A DNA stretch of 64,000 nucleotides from Microterricola viridarii (GTDB lineage: Bacteria > Actinomycetota > Actinomycetes > Actinomycetales > Microbacteriaceae): positions 124,001 to 188,000 of the forward strand of contig NZ_LT629742.1 in NCBI RefSeq assembly GCF_900104895.1. The letters are read 5' to 3'. The position numbers and the translations under genes are program-made. The number at the start of each line of letters is the position of its first letter. Within the stretch, counting starts at the first letter, position 1. Under the pieces are notes generated by a model. That model saw only the letters and a program-made list of their open reading frames with translations, was not told the DNA's origin and did not search any database. Positions 25,756-34,656 of the stretch are shown here, in pieces.

Positions 25756-27153
25756 TCAGCCGCGTCGCGGTCCGAGCGCACGGGCCCGGTTCAGCAGCAG
25801 GGCGCGGTCTCGCTCGTTGCCGGCGAGCGCCGCCGCGCGCTCGTACTCCTCCCGAGCTTCCTCCCGCCGACCCAGTTTCTGCAAGAGGTCGGCGCGCACG
25901 CTCGGCAGCAGGTGGTAGCCGGCGAGCCGGCCCTCGGCGACGAGCGCGTCCACCAGCACGAGCCCGACGGCCGGCCCGCGCGCCATCGCGAGCGCGACCG
26001 CGCGGTTGAGGTCGACGACGGGCGAGGGCACCCGCCGGGCCAGCCGCGCATAGATGTCGGCGATCTGCGCCCAGTCGGTGGCATCCGCCGTCAGCGCGCG
26101 GGCATGGCAGGCGGCGATCTCGGCCTGCAGCTGGTAGCCCCCGGGCTCGGTCCCGCGGGCGGCCGCGCAGCGCTCCGCCCGCTCGAGGGCGGCGAGGCCG
26201 CGCCGGATCAGCAGCTGGTTCCAGCGGCCGCGGTCCTGTTCGAGCAGCAGGATCGGCTCGCCCTCCCGCGTGGTGCGCGCGCCCAGCCGCGAGGACTGGA
26301 TCTCCATCAGGGCGACGAGCCCGTGCACCTCGGGCTCCCGCGGCAGCAGCTCGGCGAGCACGCGGCCGAGCCGCAGAGCCTCCCGGCAGAGCTCCGGCCG
26401 CATCCAGTCGTCGCCGGAGCTGGCCGAGTAGCCCTCGTTGTAGATCAGGTAGACCACGGCGAGCACCGAGTCGAGCCGGGCGGCGAACTCGGCCCGCTCC
26501 GGCACCTCGAACGGCACCCCGGCGGCGGTCAGCGCCTTCTTGGCGCGCACGATGCGCTGCTGAATGGTCGCGGTCGGCACGACGAAGGCCCGGGCGATCT
26601 GCTCGGCCGTGAGCCCGCCGAGCAGGCGCAGGGTGAGCGCGACCCGGGCGTCGCGGCCGAGCACCGGGTGGCAGGCGATGAAGATCAGCCGCAGCAGCTC
26701 GTCGTCGATCGGCTGCAGCACGGCGAGGTCCGGTCGGGTCTGCACCGACAGCGGGGCCCCGGCCAGCGCGCTCGCGGCGGCGGCGGCCGGCGCGGTTCCG
26801 GATGCCGCGGCGGCCGCCTCGGCCGCGGCATCCGCGACCCGCAGCTCCTCGGCGAGCGCCGCGGCCCGGTGCTCGAACGCGGCCTGCCGGCGCCACTGGT
26901 CGATCGCCCGGCGCTTGGCGACGGTGGTGAGCCAGGCCCCCGGGTTGCGTGGGACGCCGGAGCGCGGCCACTGCTCGAGCGCGTCGACGAGGGCGTCCTG
27001 GGCCAGTTCCTCGGCCTGGCCGACGTCACCGGCAAAGCGCACCAGCGTGGCGATCAGGCGGCCGGACTCGATCCGCCACACGGCCTCGACGGCGCGGCGC
27101 GCGGATGCCGCGGCCTGCGCAGCGTCCGGCGCGTCCGCGGCGGCGCCCGTCAT
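25756..27153 (-). CDS. ECF42-type RNA polymerase sigma factor with TPR-like C-terminus
   Basis: A 465-residue sigma factor. Region 2 (RLIATLVRFAGDVGQAEELAQDALVDALEQW) and region 4 (GGLTAEQIARAFVVPTATIQQRIVRAKK; quoted for location only) are split by an Ala-rich linker of about 50 residues. The C-terminal 230 residues are helical repeats ending in PVVDLNRAVALA, which is typical of ECF42, the group paired with DGPF/YCII proteins instead of anti-sigma factors. That partner is encoded next door at 27266-27682 (same strand). The start is ATG 27153; further upstream extension runs through the palindrome. Confidence 0.88.
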   Translation of the reverse strand: MTGAAADAPDAAQAAASARRAVEAVWRIESGRLIATLVRFAGDVGQAEELAQDALVDALEQWPRSGVPRNPGAWLTTVAKRRAIDQWRRQAAFEHRAAALAEELRVADAAAEAAAAASGTAPAAAAASALAGAPLSVQTRPDLAVLQPIDDELLRLIFIACHPVLGRDARVALTLRLLGGLTAEQIARAFVVPTATIQQRIVRAKKALTAAGVPFEVPERAEFAARLDSVLAVVYLIYNEGYSASSGDDWMRPELCREALRLGRVLAELLPREPEVHGLVALMEIQSSRLGARTTREGEPILLLEQDRGRWNQLLIRRGLAALERAERCAAARGTEPGGYQLQAEIAACHARALTADATDWAQIADIYARLARRVPSPVVDLNRAVALAMARGPAVGLVLVDALVAEGRLAGYHLLPSVRADLLQKLGRREEAREEYERAAALAGNERDRALLLNRARALGPRRG

Positions 27154-27189
27154 CCGGCACCCCTGCTGCTGTGCACGCGCATGCCGCCG

Positions 27190-27250
27190 TGCGCCAGTTC
27201 GCAGGCCTCCGCGCCACATGGTGTGGCGCGGAGCACCACGAACTGGCGCA
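27190..27250. repeat. Long inverted repeat inside the YCII-sigma operon (CGCCAGTTC family, copy 2)
   Basis: Outer arms 27190-27201 and 27239-27250 are identical to those at 427-487, and both elements are exactly 61 bp. An inner stem pairs 27207-27218 with 27222-27233. It lies between the YCII stop (27266) and the sigma start (27153). In this place it may attenuate sigma expression relative to YCII. Confidence 0.8.
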
Positions 27251-27265
27251 GGGCGGCGGCGTGGC

Positions 27266-27682
27266 TCACGCGGTGCGCGACGTGCCCATCTCCTCGCGCC
27301 AGGCCTTCTCCTTCTGCACGTACTCGTTGCTCTGGTCGAAGTCGGCGAGCTCGAACACCTGGCGCACCTCCACCTGGCCCTCCGGCAGCGGGATGCGCTT
27401 GGCCCACTCGATCGCCTCCTCCTTGGAGGCGACGTCGATGATCCAGAAGCCGGCCAGCAGCTCCTTCGACTCGGTGAACGGGCCGTCGACCACGGTGCGG
27501 TCGTCGCCGTCATAGGTCAGGCGCACGCCCTCCGACGTCGGGTGCAGGCCCTCGCCGGCCAGGATCACGCCGGCCTTGAGGAGCTCCTCGTTGTACGCGC
27601 CCATCCGGTTGAGCGCCTCCTCCTCCGGGCCGTTGGTGACGGAGTTGGACTCGTCGGACTGCAGCAGCATCATGAACTTCAT
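27266..27682 (-). CDS. YCII/DGPF-domain protein
   Basis: A 138-residue protein with the DGPF signature (TVVDGPFTESKELLAGFWIIDVAS) and the MLL...Y.EE-KAG N-terminal strand-helix of YCII-related proteins. It is the standard genetic partner of ECF42 sigma factors; its biochemical role is unclear. The start MKFMML at 27682 is preferred because GAGAGGG lies seven bases upstream; ATG 27688 sits directly against that site. Confidence 0.88.
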   Translation of the reverse strand: MKFMMLLQSDESNSVTNGPEEEALNRMGAYNEELLKAGVILAGEGLHPTSEGVRLTYDGDDRTVVDGPFTESKELLAGFWIIDVASKEEAIEWAKRIPLPEGQVEVRQVFELADFDQSNEYVQKEKAWREEMGTSRTA

Positions 27683-27835
27683 GGTCATACCCTCTCGATC
27701 GGTGTGAGGCAGAACCGCCTCACACCCAGACGTCGAACGGGCGGGGCCCGGATCGACACGGCATCCGAAATTCTCCGAAAAGTTTTCGGTTGGCTCCACA
27801 GTACGAGCCCGGATGCCGCCGCGACAGTGCCCCGG

Positions 27836-28210
27836 CTACTCCCCGCGCCGCTCTGCACCCGCCTCGGCGGGTGCAGCGGCCTCCGCGGCGGCCTTGATCG
27901 AGGCGAGCCGCTCATCCCAGCCGCTGGCCACCCGCTCGAGCCGCCGTGCGGCCTCGCCGAGCGCGGCGCCGACGGCCCGGTAGCGCAGCTCGCGGCCGTG
28001 CCGCTCGGCCTCGACCAGGCCGGCTCCGCGCAGCACCTCGAGCTGCTTGGCGAGGGCCTGCCTGCTGATCGGGAACTCCGTGCTCAGTGCCGACGCTGAG
28101 GCCGGCTCCGCGCCCAGTCGCACCAGGATCTGCCATCGGGTGTCGTCGCCGAGGGCGGCGAAGACGGCGGTCAGCGGGGCCGGCCGGGCCCCAGACGGCG
28201 CAGCACTCAT
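27836..28210 (-). CDS. ArsR-family winged-helix repressor
   Basis: A 124-residue regulator with the ArsR core: FAALGDDTRWQILVRL, then SISRQALAKQLEVLRGAGLVEAERHGRELRYR (pieces PISRQALAKQL and GLVEAERHGR visible), and a C-terminal amphipathic helix. No metal-binding ELCVCDL motif is present. Its ATG overlaps the stop of the upstream SRPBCC gene (ATGA), so the two are translated as a pair, a frequent ArsR-AHSA1 arrangement. Two identical dyads upstream of the pair are the likely autoregulatory operators. Confidence 0.87.
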   Translation of the reverse strand: MSAAPSGARPAPLTAVFAALGDDTRWQILVRLGAEPASASALSTEFPISRQALAKQLEVLRGAGLVEAERHGRELRYRAVGAALGEAARRLERVASGWDERLASIKAAAEAAAPAEAGAERRGE

Positions 28211-28683
28211 ACCGCGGCCGCTTCGAGGTGGGCCTTGGCCGCGTCGAGCTCGACCTCCCAGCCCTCCGTGTTGTTCTCGAGGGCGGCGCGGCGCTTGGCC
28301 GCGTCGACGGGGAGCGCGGCGAACCCGGTCTCCAGCACGCGCAGGGTGACGCCGCCCGGCCGCTCGCTGATCCAGAACTCGACGAGGGTCGTCGCCTCCG
28401 TGGCATCCGAGCCCGAGCGGTCGACGCCCTCGAGGTTGAACCATCGGAAGGCGGCGTAGCGCGGGGGCTCGAGGGCGACGGTGCGCAGCGGGAACTCGCC
28501 GTACGTCGGGTCAATCACCACGACGTAGCCGTCCTCCTGGCGGATCTCGTGCTCGACGACGGTGCCGGTGTTGATGTACCAGCCCGGCTCCGCGATCAGC
28601 GCCCAGACCCTCTCGGCACTGGCGTCAATCTCGATGCTGCGCTCGATGCTGTCCAGCTCGTCGCGCTCCACTGTCTCGGTCAT
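28207..28683 (-). CDS. SRPBCC/AHSA1-type protein paired with ArsR
   Basis: A 158-residue START-fold protein: SIERSIEIDASAERVWALIAEPGWYI at the N-terminus, then FRWFNLEGVD and the C-terminal NNTEGWEVELDAAKAHLE helix of the AHSA1 group. GGAAGGGA gives the start at 28683. It is the first gene of a two-gene operon with an ArsR regulator, divergent from a hypothetical gene at 28827. Likely a ligand-binding or stress protein; no catalytic residues can be pointed to. Confidence 0.83.
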   Translation of the reverse strand: MTETVERDELDSIERSIEIDASAERVWALIAEPGWYINTGTVVEHEIRQEDGYVVVIDPTYGEFPLRTVALEPPRYAAFRWFNLEGVDRSGSDATEATTLVEFWISERPGGVTLRVLETGFAALPVDAAKRRAALENNTEGWEVELDAAKAHLEAAAV

Positions 28684-28703
28684 GGTGAATCCCTTCCTCG
28701 ACC

Positions 28704-28754
28704 TGCAACCACATAATTGCACGACGAAACGCGTCCTGCAACCGTTTGTTTGCA
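28704..28754. promoter_or_regulatory. Two direct copies of a TGCAA-N8-TTGCA operator
   Basis: Copy 1 is 28704-28721 and copy 2 is 28737-28754. Both are TGCAA-N8-TTGCA with identical arm length and spacing, 33 bp centre to centre (about three helical turns). They lie directly before the SRPBCC-arsR operon and in the divergent promoter region of the gene at 28827. Strong candidate binding sites for the ArsR protein. Confidence 0.7.
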
Positions 28755-28826
28755 CGTCTGTGTGCGGCGGCATCCGTCGGGCCGGCGCGCTGCCGCTGCC
28801 ACCGCCACCGCCGCTAGGCTCTGGCC

Positions 28827-30113
28827 ATGAGCGCGCAGGAGGATCTGTTCGACGGCCCGGCCGTGCCAATGCCGGAGCCCGGTGGCGGCAGCTTCGGCTG
28901 GGCGATCTTTAGCGCGGAGGCGGATGCCGCACCCGTCGCCGTCCCGGCCCCGGTTCGCCACGTCGAGGGCTACACCCCCTTCCTCGCCTTCGCGCGGGAA
29001 CACGGGGTCAGCCCCGCCGGTCTCGCCGGCGACCCGCTCGCCCTGCTGCGCTTCGCCCAGAGGCACAGCGCCGCGCTGAACGAGGACCCGCGGCTGCGCG
29101 CGGCGGCGACGGTCTTCCTCGGCAACACCATCGCCGCACTGCGGACAGATGCGAACTGGCGCGCGATCGGGGTGGGGCGGCCGGGCGAGGTCGGTGCCGG
29201 GCGGATGAGCTTTGACGTCGGGAGCATTCTCGATGCGATCACCGCGATACCGCCGAACAGCGCCGGCACGGTCGCGGGCTCCGACACACCGCCGCCAGAG
29301 GGCGCCGCCGCGATGCTCGCTGAGTGGGCCGCCGCAGAACAGGACGACGCACGCGACGCCGCCGCGCAGGAGCGCCGGCTTGAGCGACTGCGCGCCTGGT
29401 CGGCGCCGCAGCCCGCGCCATCCGGGGCTCCGCGCTACACCCGGCCGATCCTGCCCGCAACCGACTACTCCGATACCGCTGGGCAGCCGATCCCCTATGG
29501 CAACCGCTGGGGCGCGGACGGCCCGGACCCCGACAGCTACAGCCGGGTCAGCCACCCCGAGCGCTTCGCCGGGCTGCACACCGTCACGAACGCCCTGATC
29601 GACTATCTCCAGCAGGCCTACGCGGTGAGCGTGCGGCGCGAGAGCGCGGTGCCCGACGCCCCCGGCGGCGGCTTCGACCCGCCGCTGCTGCACGCGCAGG
29701 ACGACGTGGTCGAGGTCGTGCGGGTCGTCCCGGAGAGCCCGGATGCCGCGCCGCTCAGCTTCGCGTTCACCGCGTTCCCCGGCGTCTTCGTCGAGGCCGG
29801 CGTGCTGCACACCTTCCCGCACCCGATCTGCGGCTGCGACGCCTGCGACGACACCGTCGAGGCGCAGGCCGAGGAGCTCGAGGAGCTCGTGCTGGCGGTG
29901 GTGAACGGCGCCTACGCGGAGGAGCTGGGCTCCGGGCCGGGCGCCGAGGTGAGCCACAGCCTCGTGTTCTTCGACGAGGACGGGGCACAGACCGGCTCCC
30001 GCAGCGGCAGCGGGGGCGCCCCGACGACGGTGTCGGCCGAGCGGCTGGCTGCGGCATCCGCCACCCTGGCCGCACTGCCCCACGGCTGGCGGGCCTGGCC
30101 GCGGCGCGGCTGA
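28827..30113 (+). CDS. Two-part hypothetical protein with a C-terminal DUF6226-like domain
   Basis: A 428-residue soluble protein without signal peptide. The N-terminal part (residues about 40-130) is helical, with YTPFLAFAREHGVSP and FLGNTIAALRTDANW. A proline/alanine-rich linker leads to the C-terminal part (about 210-425): YGNRWG...YSRVSHPERFAGLHTVTNAL, an RVVP segment, and CGCDACDDT, a Cys cluster that could bind metal. The C-terminal part resembles the uncharacterised DUF6226 family as I recall it. It is divergent from the ArsR operon and ends at a large palindrome shared with the convergent sulfatase gene. Function unknown. Confidence 0.72.
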   Translation: MSAQEDLFDGPAVPMPEPGGGSFGWAIFSAEADAAPVAVPAPVRHVEGYTPFLAFAREHGVSPAGLAGDPLALLRFAQRHSAALNEDPRLRAAATVFLGNTIAALRTDANWRAIGVGRPGEVGAGRMSFDVGSILDAITAIPPNSAGTVAGSDTPPPEGAAAMLAEWAAAEQDDARDAAAQERRLERLRAWSAPQPAPSGAPRYTRPILPATDYSDTAGQPIPYGNRWGADGPDPDSYSRVSHPERFAGLHTVTNALIDYLQQAYAVSVRRESAVPDAPGGGFDPPLLHAQDDVVEVVRVVPESPDAAPLSFAFTAFPGVFVEAGVLHTFPHPICGCDACDDTVEAQAEELEELVLAVVNGAYAEELGSGPGAEVSHSLVFFDEDGAQTGSRSGSGGAPTTVSAERLAAASATLAALPHGWRAWPRRG

Positions 30114-30121
30114 ACCCTCCT

Positions 30122-30180
30122 ACGCCAGTTCAGCACGGAGTGCGCCAGCTCAGCTGGCGCACTCCGTGCTGAACTGGCGT
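30122..30180. terminator. Perfect 29-bp-arm palindrome between convergent genes (CGCCAGTTC family, copy 3)
   Basis: Arms 30122-30150 and 30152-30180 are exact complements about a single centre base. The core repeats GCGCCAGCT-C-AGCTGGCGC. It lies between the stops of the DUF6226-like gene and the sulfatase gene, so it would form a very stable hairpin in both transcripts. There is no T-tract. Copy 4 (36023-36079) shares the core and outer arms. Confidence 0.75.
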
Positions 30181-30232
30181 GGGTGGCCGGCACGCGACGG
30201 CCGCGACGAGCCGCGCGGACCGCGGCGGCCGC

Positions 30233-31684
30233 CTAGGCGGCCGGCTCCGCGCGCTCCAGCCCGGCGGGCACCGGCTGGCTGTGGTGCGGCTCGTCGCCGA
30301 GTGACGCCTGCAACTGCCACAACTGCACGGTCAGCTCGTCGATCACGTGCGCGTACTCGGCCGAGTGGTAGACGTTCACCAGCTCCTCGGGATCGAGCTG
30401 CATGTCGTAGAGCTCCCACTCCGGCGGGTAGACGTGCTCGGAGCTGCCGGGCAGCCCCATTCCGTCGTTGTAGAAGTAGATCAGCTTGTACCGCTCGGTG
30501 CGGATGCCGTAGTGCGCCAGCGCGTGGTGGTGCTGGTCGTCGTTCTCGTAGTACCGGTAGTACACGCCGTCCCGGGTGGGCGCGTCCGGCGAGTGCGTCA
30601 GCTGCGGCCAGAAGCTCACCCCCTGCATTCGCTCGGCCGGCTCCACTCCGGCCGCCTCCAGGATCGTCTGGGCGAAGTCGACGTTCGTCACCATCTGCTC
30701 CAGCGGCTCGCCCGGCTCGATCGCGTTCGGGTAGCTCAGCACCAGCGGCATCAGGATCGACTCCTCGTACATGAACCGCTTGTCGAACCAGCCGTGGTCG
30801 CCGAGGAAGAAGCCCTGGTCCGAGGTGTACATCAGCAGGGTGTCGTCGAAGTCGCCGCGCTCCCGCAGCCAGTCGGTGACCCGGCCGACGTTGTCGTCGA
30901 CCGAGGCCACGCAGGCCAGGTAGTCCTCCATATAGCGCTGGTACTTCCACAGCCCCAGCTCCTCCGGGGTGAGCCCCTCCGGCGGCGCGACCTTGAGGTC
31001 TTTCATGGTCAGGTATTCGGCGACCCGCATCGTCGCGTGCTTGGCGGCGCTGGAACGGCCGGCGTAGTCGTCGTCGAACGTGGCCGGCACCGGGATCCGC
31101 TGGCCGGCGTACATGCCCTGGTGCTTCTCGTCCGGCTCCCAGGAGCGGTGCGGCGCCTTGTGGTGGATGAGCAGGCACCACGGCTCCTCCCCCTCTAGGG
31201 AGTTGACCCAGTCCATCGACAGGTCGGTGATGATGTCCGTGGCGTAGCCCGGCTCGATCCGGATGCCGTCGGCGCTGAGGATCTGCGGATTGAAGTACTC
31301 GCCCTGCTCGCGCAGCACCGCCCAGTAGTCGAAGTCCTGCGGGTCGTGCCCCTCGCCCTCGCCCATGTGCCACTTGCCGACGATGCCCGTGCGGTAGCCC
31401 TGCGCCTTCAGCAGCGACACGAACGTCGTCTGCGAGGCGTCGATCGGGGTGTCCAGCGTCGTCACACCGTTGACGTGACTGTGCGTGCCGGTCAGGATCG
31501 ACGCCCGGCTCGGCGTGCACAACGCGTTGGTGCAGTAGCAGTGGTCGATGCGACGCCCCAACGCGGCGATCTCATCGATGCGCGGGGTCTGGTTGACCAC
31601 CGAGCCGTACGCGCTGATCGCGTGCGCGGCGTGGTCGTCGGTCAGGATCAGCACAATGTTGGGGCGCTTGCTGGGTGTCTTCAT
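30233..31684 (-). CDS. Type I sulfatase (aryl- or alkyl-sulfate ester hydrolase)
   Basis: A 483-residue alkaline-phosphatase-superfamily sulfatase, cytosolic by lack of a signal peptide. The formylglycine site is CTPSRAS (Cys56), the metal Asp pair is in NIVLILTDDHA (Asp16-Asp17), GKWHMGEGEG supplies the catalytic Lys/His, and YTSDQGFFLGDHG the second metal site. A formylglycine-generating enzyme must act in trans; none is in the window. It is the last gene of the ROK-ABC cluster, separated from the binding-protein gene by a strong hairpin. With that importer it would release sulfate from an imported organosulfate; the substrate is unknown. Confidence 0.9.
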   Translation of the reverse strand: MKTPSKRPNIVLILTDDHAAHAISAYGSVVNQTPRIDEIAALGRRIDHCYCTNALCTPSRASILTGTHSHVNGVTTLDTPIDASQTTFVSLLKAQGYRTGIVGKWHMGEGEGHDPQDFDYWAVLREQGEYFNPQILSADGIRIEPGYATDIITDLSMDWVNSLEGEEPWCLLIHHKAPHRSWEPDEKHQGMYAGQRIPVPATFDDDYAGRSSAAKHATMRVAEYLTMKDLKVAPPEGLTPEELGLWKYQRYMEDYLACVASVDDNVGRVTDWLRERGDFDDTLLMYTSDQGFFLGDHGWFDKRFMYEESILMPLVLSYPNAIEPGEPLEQMVTNVDFAQTILEAAGVEPAERMQGVSFWPQLTHSPDAPTRDGVYYRYYENDDQHHHALAHYGIRTERYKLIYFYNDGMGLPGSSEHVYPPEWELYDMQLDPEELVNVYHSAEYAHVIDELTVQLWQLQASLGDEPHHSQPVPAGLERAEPAA

Positions 31685-31743
31685 CGGTTCTCGTCCTGTT
31701 GTGAAGCGGTGTTGCGGTGTGGTGGTGACGGCGTGAGCGCGGG

Positions 31744-31777
31744 TGCCGCGGCGCCAGTGCGTACTGGCGCCGCGGCA
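31744..31777. terminator. Hairpin between binding-protein gene and sulfatase
   Basis: A perfect 15-bp stem (31744-31758 with 31763-31777) with a GCGT loop lies in the 125-bp gap after the binding-protein stop and before the sulfatase start. No T-run follows on the minus strand. It could partly terminate, or protect the 3' end of the transporter mRNA. Confidence 0.6.
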
Positions 31778-31809
31778 TCCGGTGCCCGCCGGGGCGGGCG
31801 GGTGCTGCG

Positions 31810-32837
31810 TTACTTCGTGCCGGCGGCGAGGAACAGCTCGCTGGTGAAGTACGTGGCGGGGTCGGCCGGGTCGGTGACCTTGCCTGCGCCCACGAAGTAG
31901 TTGTTCATGCCGGTGAGCCAGCTGTGAACGGTGCCGTCCTCGATCAGGGCGTCGAGCTCAGCCGAGTCGAAGTAGGTGACGTTGCCCGCGTCGGTCTTGA
32001 CGACCTCGGGGTCGAGCTTCATCATCTTCGCGGTGAGCGCGATGACCTCGTCGAGGTTGGCCTTGCGGTAGTCGAGGGCCTCGCGCACGACCTGCAGCAC
32101 CTTGGTGGTGGCCTCGGGGTTCTCGGCGACGAAGTCGTTGGCGCCGACGAAGCCGGAGGCGAACGCGACGGTGTCCTTGAAATCCTCGTTGGAGGCGAGG
32201 ATGTTGAGGTCGGGAACCTGCGTCTCGATGGTGCTGATCAGCGGGTACCAGAGGCCGGCGGCGTCGACCTGGCCGGAGGCGAAGGCGGCGACGGCCGTGG
32301 CCGGGTCCATGACGACCTTCTCGACGTCGGCGATGGTCATGCCCGCCGACTCGAGGGCGAGGTTGAGGATCATGTCGCCAGAGGTGCCCTCCGGCACGGC
32401 GACCGTCTTGCCCTTGAGGTCCTTGATCGACTCGATGCCGGGCTGCGCGATCACGCGGTCGCCGTTGCCGGTGGCGTTGACGGAGATGACCTGGGCCTGG
32501 CCGGAGGCGGGCAGCCACATGGCGCCCGGGCCGACGTAGCCGAAGTCGAGGTCGCCGGTGCCGAGGGCCTGGATCTGCAGCGGGCCGTTGGTGAAGACGG
32601 GGGTCTCTGCCTTGAGGCCGTACTTCTCCCACAGGCCGAGCTCCGCGGCGATGGCGTGGACGCTGGCGCCGTTGAAGTCGGCGATGTAGCCGAAGGTGAT
32701 CTCGATGGGCTCCTCGGCGGGAGCGGCGCTCTCGGCACCGCCGCTGCGGGGGTGTCGCCGGCGGCGCAGCCGGTGAGAACGAGGGCGGCTGCCGCGAACG
32801 CTGCGACCATTCCGCGCTTGAGTGCAGTGTGCTTCAT
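31810..32837 (-). pseudogene. NitT/TauT-type substrate-binding lipoprotein, interrupted by a one-base frameshift
   Basis: The start MKHTALKRGM at 32837 (AGGAGA upstream) gives a signal peptide with lipobox LTGC. The frame then continues into arginine/serine-rich nonsense. Shifting by one base near 32748-32752 restores a full binding protein: EEPIEITFGYIADFNG, then LGTGDLDFGYVGPG and the long mature part ending at 31810. The simplest cause is loss of one base from the C5 run (minus strand) in the linker after the lipid Cys. The downstream frame is free of stops. As sequenced, no secreted mature protein is made; it may be a sequencing error or a recent mutation. Family role: periplasm-side capture of sulfonate, sulfate ester or similar anions. 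Confidence 0.85.
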
Positions 32838-32892
32838 TGCTTCTCCTGTGGTTCGGGCCGTCGCTGTTGACGGCGCGGTGGTGGGCGGATGC

Positions 32893-32914
32893 CGGCAGAC
32901 GCTGTTGTCTGCCG
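32893..32914. other. Small hairpin between ATPase and binding-protein genes
   Basis: Stem CGGCAGAC (32893-32900) with GTCTGCCG (32907-32914), loop of six. It is in the 106-bp gap of the operon; possible mRNA processing or stability element. Low certainty. Confidence 0.4.
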
Positions 32915-32943
32915 CGCCCGTCGGTGCTGCTGGGGTGGTGGGG

Positions 32944-33744
32944 TTAGTGGTTGCCGTCCTGGTGGTACACCGCGTGCCAAACCCGGTTGCGCAAGGCGGT
33001 GAACTCGGGGCTGAGGCGCATGTCCTCCGTGCGCGGGTAGGGCAGGTCGACGTCGATGATCTCGTGGATGCGGCCGGGGCGGGCCGCCATCACGACGACG
33101 CGGTTGGCGAGGTAGACGGCCTCGTCGACGTCGTGGGTGATGAACACGACGGTGCGCTTCTCCTGGCTCCACGTCTCGAGCAGCTGCTCCTGCAGCTTGA
33201 CCCGGGTGAGGGCGTCGAGGGCGCCGAACGGCTCGTCCATCAACAGGATCGAGGGGTTCACGGCGTAGGCGCGGGCGATGGCGCAGCGCTGCTTCATGCC
33301 GCCGGAGAGCATCTTCGGCAGGGCGTCGGCGAACTGGCTGAGCCCGACCAGGTTGATGAAGTGCTCTGCCCGCTCCCGGCGCTCCGCGCGCGGGACCTTG
33401 GCGGTCTTCAGCCCGAACTCGACGTTCTTGCGCACGGTGAGCCAGGGGAAGAGCGCGTACTGCTGGAAGATCACGCCGCGCTCCGGGCCGGGGCCGTCGA
33501 CGGCGACGCCGTCGACGAGGGCCTGGCCGGTGCTGACCGTCTCGAGGCCGGCGAGCACGTTCATCATGGTGGACTTGCCGCAGCCGGAAGGCCCGACGAT
33601 CGTGACGAACTCGTTGTCGGCGACGTCGAGCGACACGTTGTCGAGGGCGGTGAACACCTCGTTGCCGAGGGGGAACGTCTTGGTGACGCCGCGCACGGAG
33701 ATCTTGGCGGCAGCCGTTGCGGGCTGAAGGGTGCTGGTGGTCAT
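32944..33744 (-). CDS. NitT/TauT-family ABC transporter ATPase (SsuB/TauB-like)
   Basis: A 266-residue ATPase: Walker [11 protein letters not shown]-loop [15 protein letters not shown], signature LSGGMKQR, Walker [14 protein letters not shown] and switch FITHDVDEA. The FPWLTV and [13 protein letters not shown] features belong to the nitrate/sulfonate/taurine importer group. The start at 33744 overlaps the permease stop (ATGA), with AGGAA upstream; ATG 33759 is an alternative. It works with the permease at 33741-34610 and the frameshifted binding protein. Confidence 0.92.
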   Translation of the reverse strand: MTTSTLQPATAAAKISVRGVTKTFPLGNEVFTALDNVSLDVADNEFVTIVGPSGCGKSTMMNVLAGLETVSTGQALVDGVAVDGPGPERGVIFQQYALFPWLTVRKNVEFGLKTAKVPRAERRERAEHFINLVGLSQFADALPKMLSGGMKQRCAIARAYAVNPSILLMDEPFGALDALTRVKLQEQLLETWSQEKRTVVFITHDVDEAVYLANRVVVMAARPGRIHEIIDVDLPYPRTEDMRLSPEFTALRNRVWHAVYHQDGNH

Positions 33745-34610
33745 CGACGTTCCTGCCATCCGGTGAGCTTGATTTCGGCGAACAGCAGGATGCGGTCCAT
33801 GAGGAGGCCGAAGATTCCAATGGTGATCAGCCCGACGAAGATCGTGGGCAGGTCGTAGTACATCTGCGCGGCCTGCATGCGGGCACCGAGGCCGACCTGG
33901 GCGGCGATGAGCTCAGCCGCGACGACCGTTGCCCACGCGGCTCCGAGGCCGACGCGCATGCCCACCAGGATGAACGGGGTGGATGCCGGCACGACGACGC
34001 GGACGAAGATCGCCGGGTCCTTTGCGCCCAGAACCCTGGCCGCGTTGATGAGGGTGCGGTCGACGCTCACGACGCCCTGGTAGGTCGAGATCACGCTGGA
34101 GAGGAACGCGGCGAGGAAGATCACGAAGATCTTGGGCTGCTCGCCGATGCCCATCAGCACGATCACGAGCGGGATGATCGCGAGCGGCGGGATGGTGCGG
34201 AAGAACTGGATCCACGGCTCCATCAGCCCGCGCGCGACCCAGTACCAGCCCATGAGGAAGCCGACCGGGATGGCCAGGGCGGTGCCGAGGGCGAAGCCGG
34301 CGAGCACGCGGCCGAGGCTGGCCCCGGCATCCACGAACAGGGTGCCGTCGATGGTCAGCTGGATGGCGCGCTCGAGCACCTGCGGCGGCGTCGGCAGGCG
34401 GAAGCCCGAGACCGAGAGCACCCACCAGATGCCGATGCCGGCCACGACGGAGAACACGTTGAGGGCGAGCATCTTGCCCGAGCGCTGCGAGCGGCGCTTC
34501 TTCTCGGCTCGCACACCCTGGGGCGAGACGGTCGCCGTCAGGGTGGTCGCCGTTTCGGGCGCCTGGTGTTTGCCGGGCGTAGCCGTGCCAGCGGCGGCTG
34601 TAGCCGTCAT
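33741..34610 (-). CDS. NitT/TauT-family ABC transporter permease
   Basis: A 289-residue permease with a basic cytosolic N-terminus of about 45 residues and six helices. The family EAA-like loop is visible as [28 protein letters not shown], and the ending [23 protein letters not shown]... is typical of SsuC/TauC. The start ATG 34610 has GAGGT nine bases upstream; GTG 34619 is possible. It follows the ROK regulator gene by 46 bp and overlaps the ATPase gene by four bases. Confidence 0.9.
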   Translation of the reverse strand: MTATAAAGTATPGKHQAPETATTLTATVSPQGVRAEKKRRSQRSGKMLALNVFSVVAGIGIWWVLSVSGFRLPTPPQVLERAIQLTIDGTLFVDAGASLGRVLAGFALGTALAIPVGFLMGWYWVARGLMEPWIQFFRTIPPLAIIPLVIVLMGIGEQPKIFVIFLAAFLSSVISTYQGVVSVDRTLINAARVLGAKDPAIFVRVVVPASTPFILVGMRVGLGAAWATVVAAELIAAQVGLGARMQAAQMYYDLPTIFVGLITIGIFGLLMDRILLFAEIKLTGWQERR

Positions 34611-34656
34611 CGCGCGCACCTCGCCCTCTGCTCTGCTCGGGGTGCGTTGCGGCCGA

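Noticed and set aside
23178-26009. 943-codon open frame opposite the copper ATPase
   Set aside because: Antisense shadow; begins in repeat DNA and crosses two real minus-strand genes.
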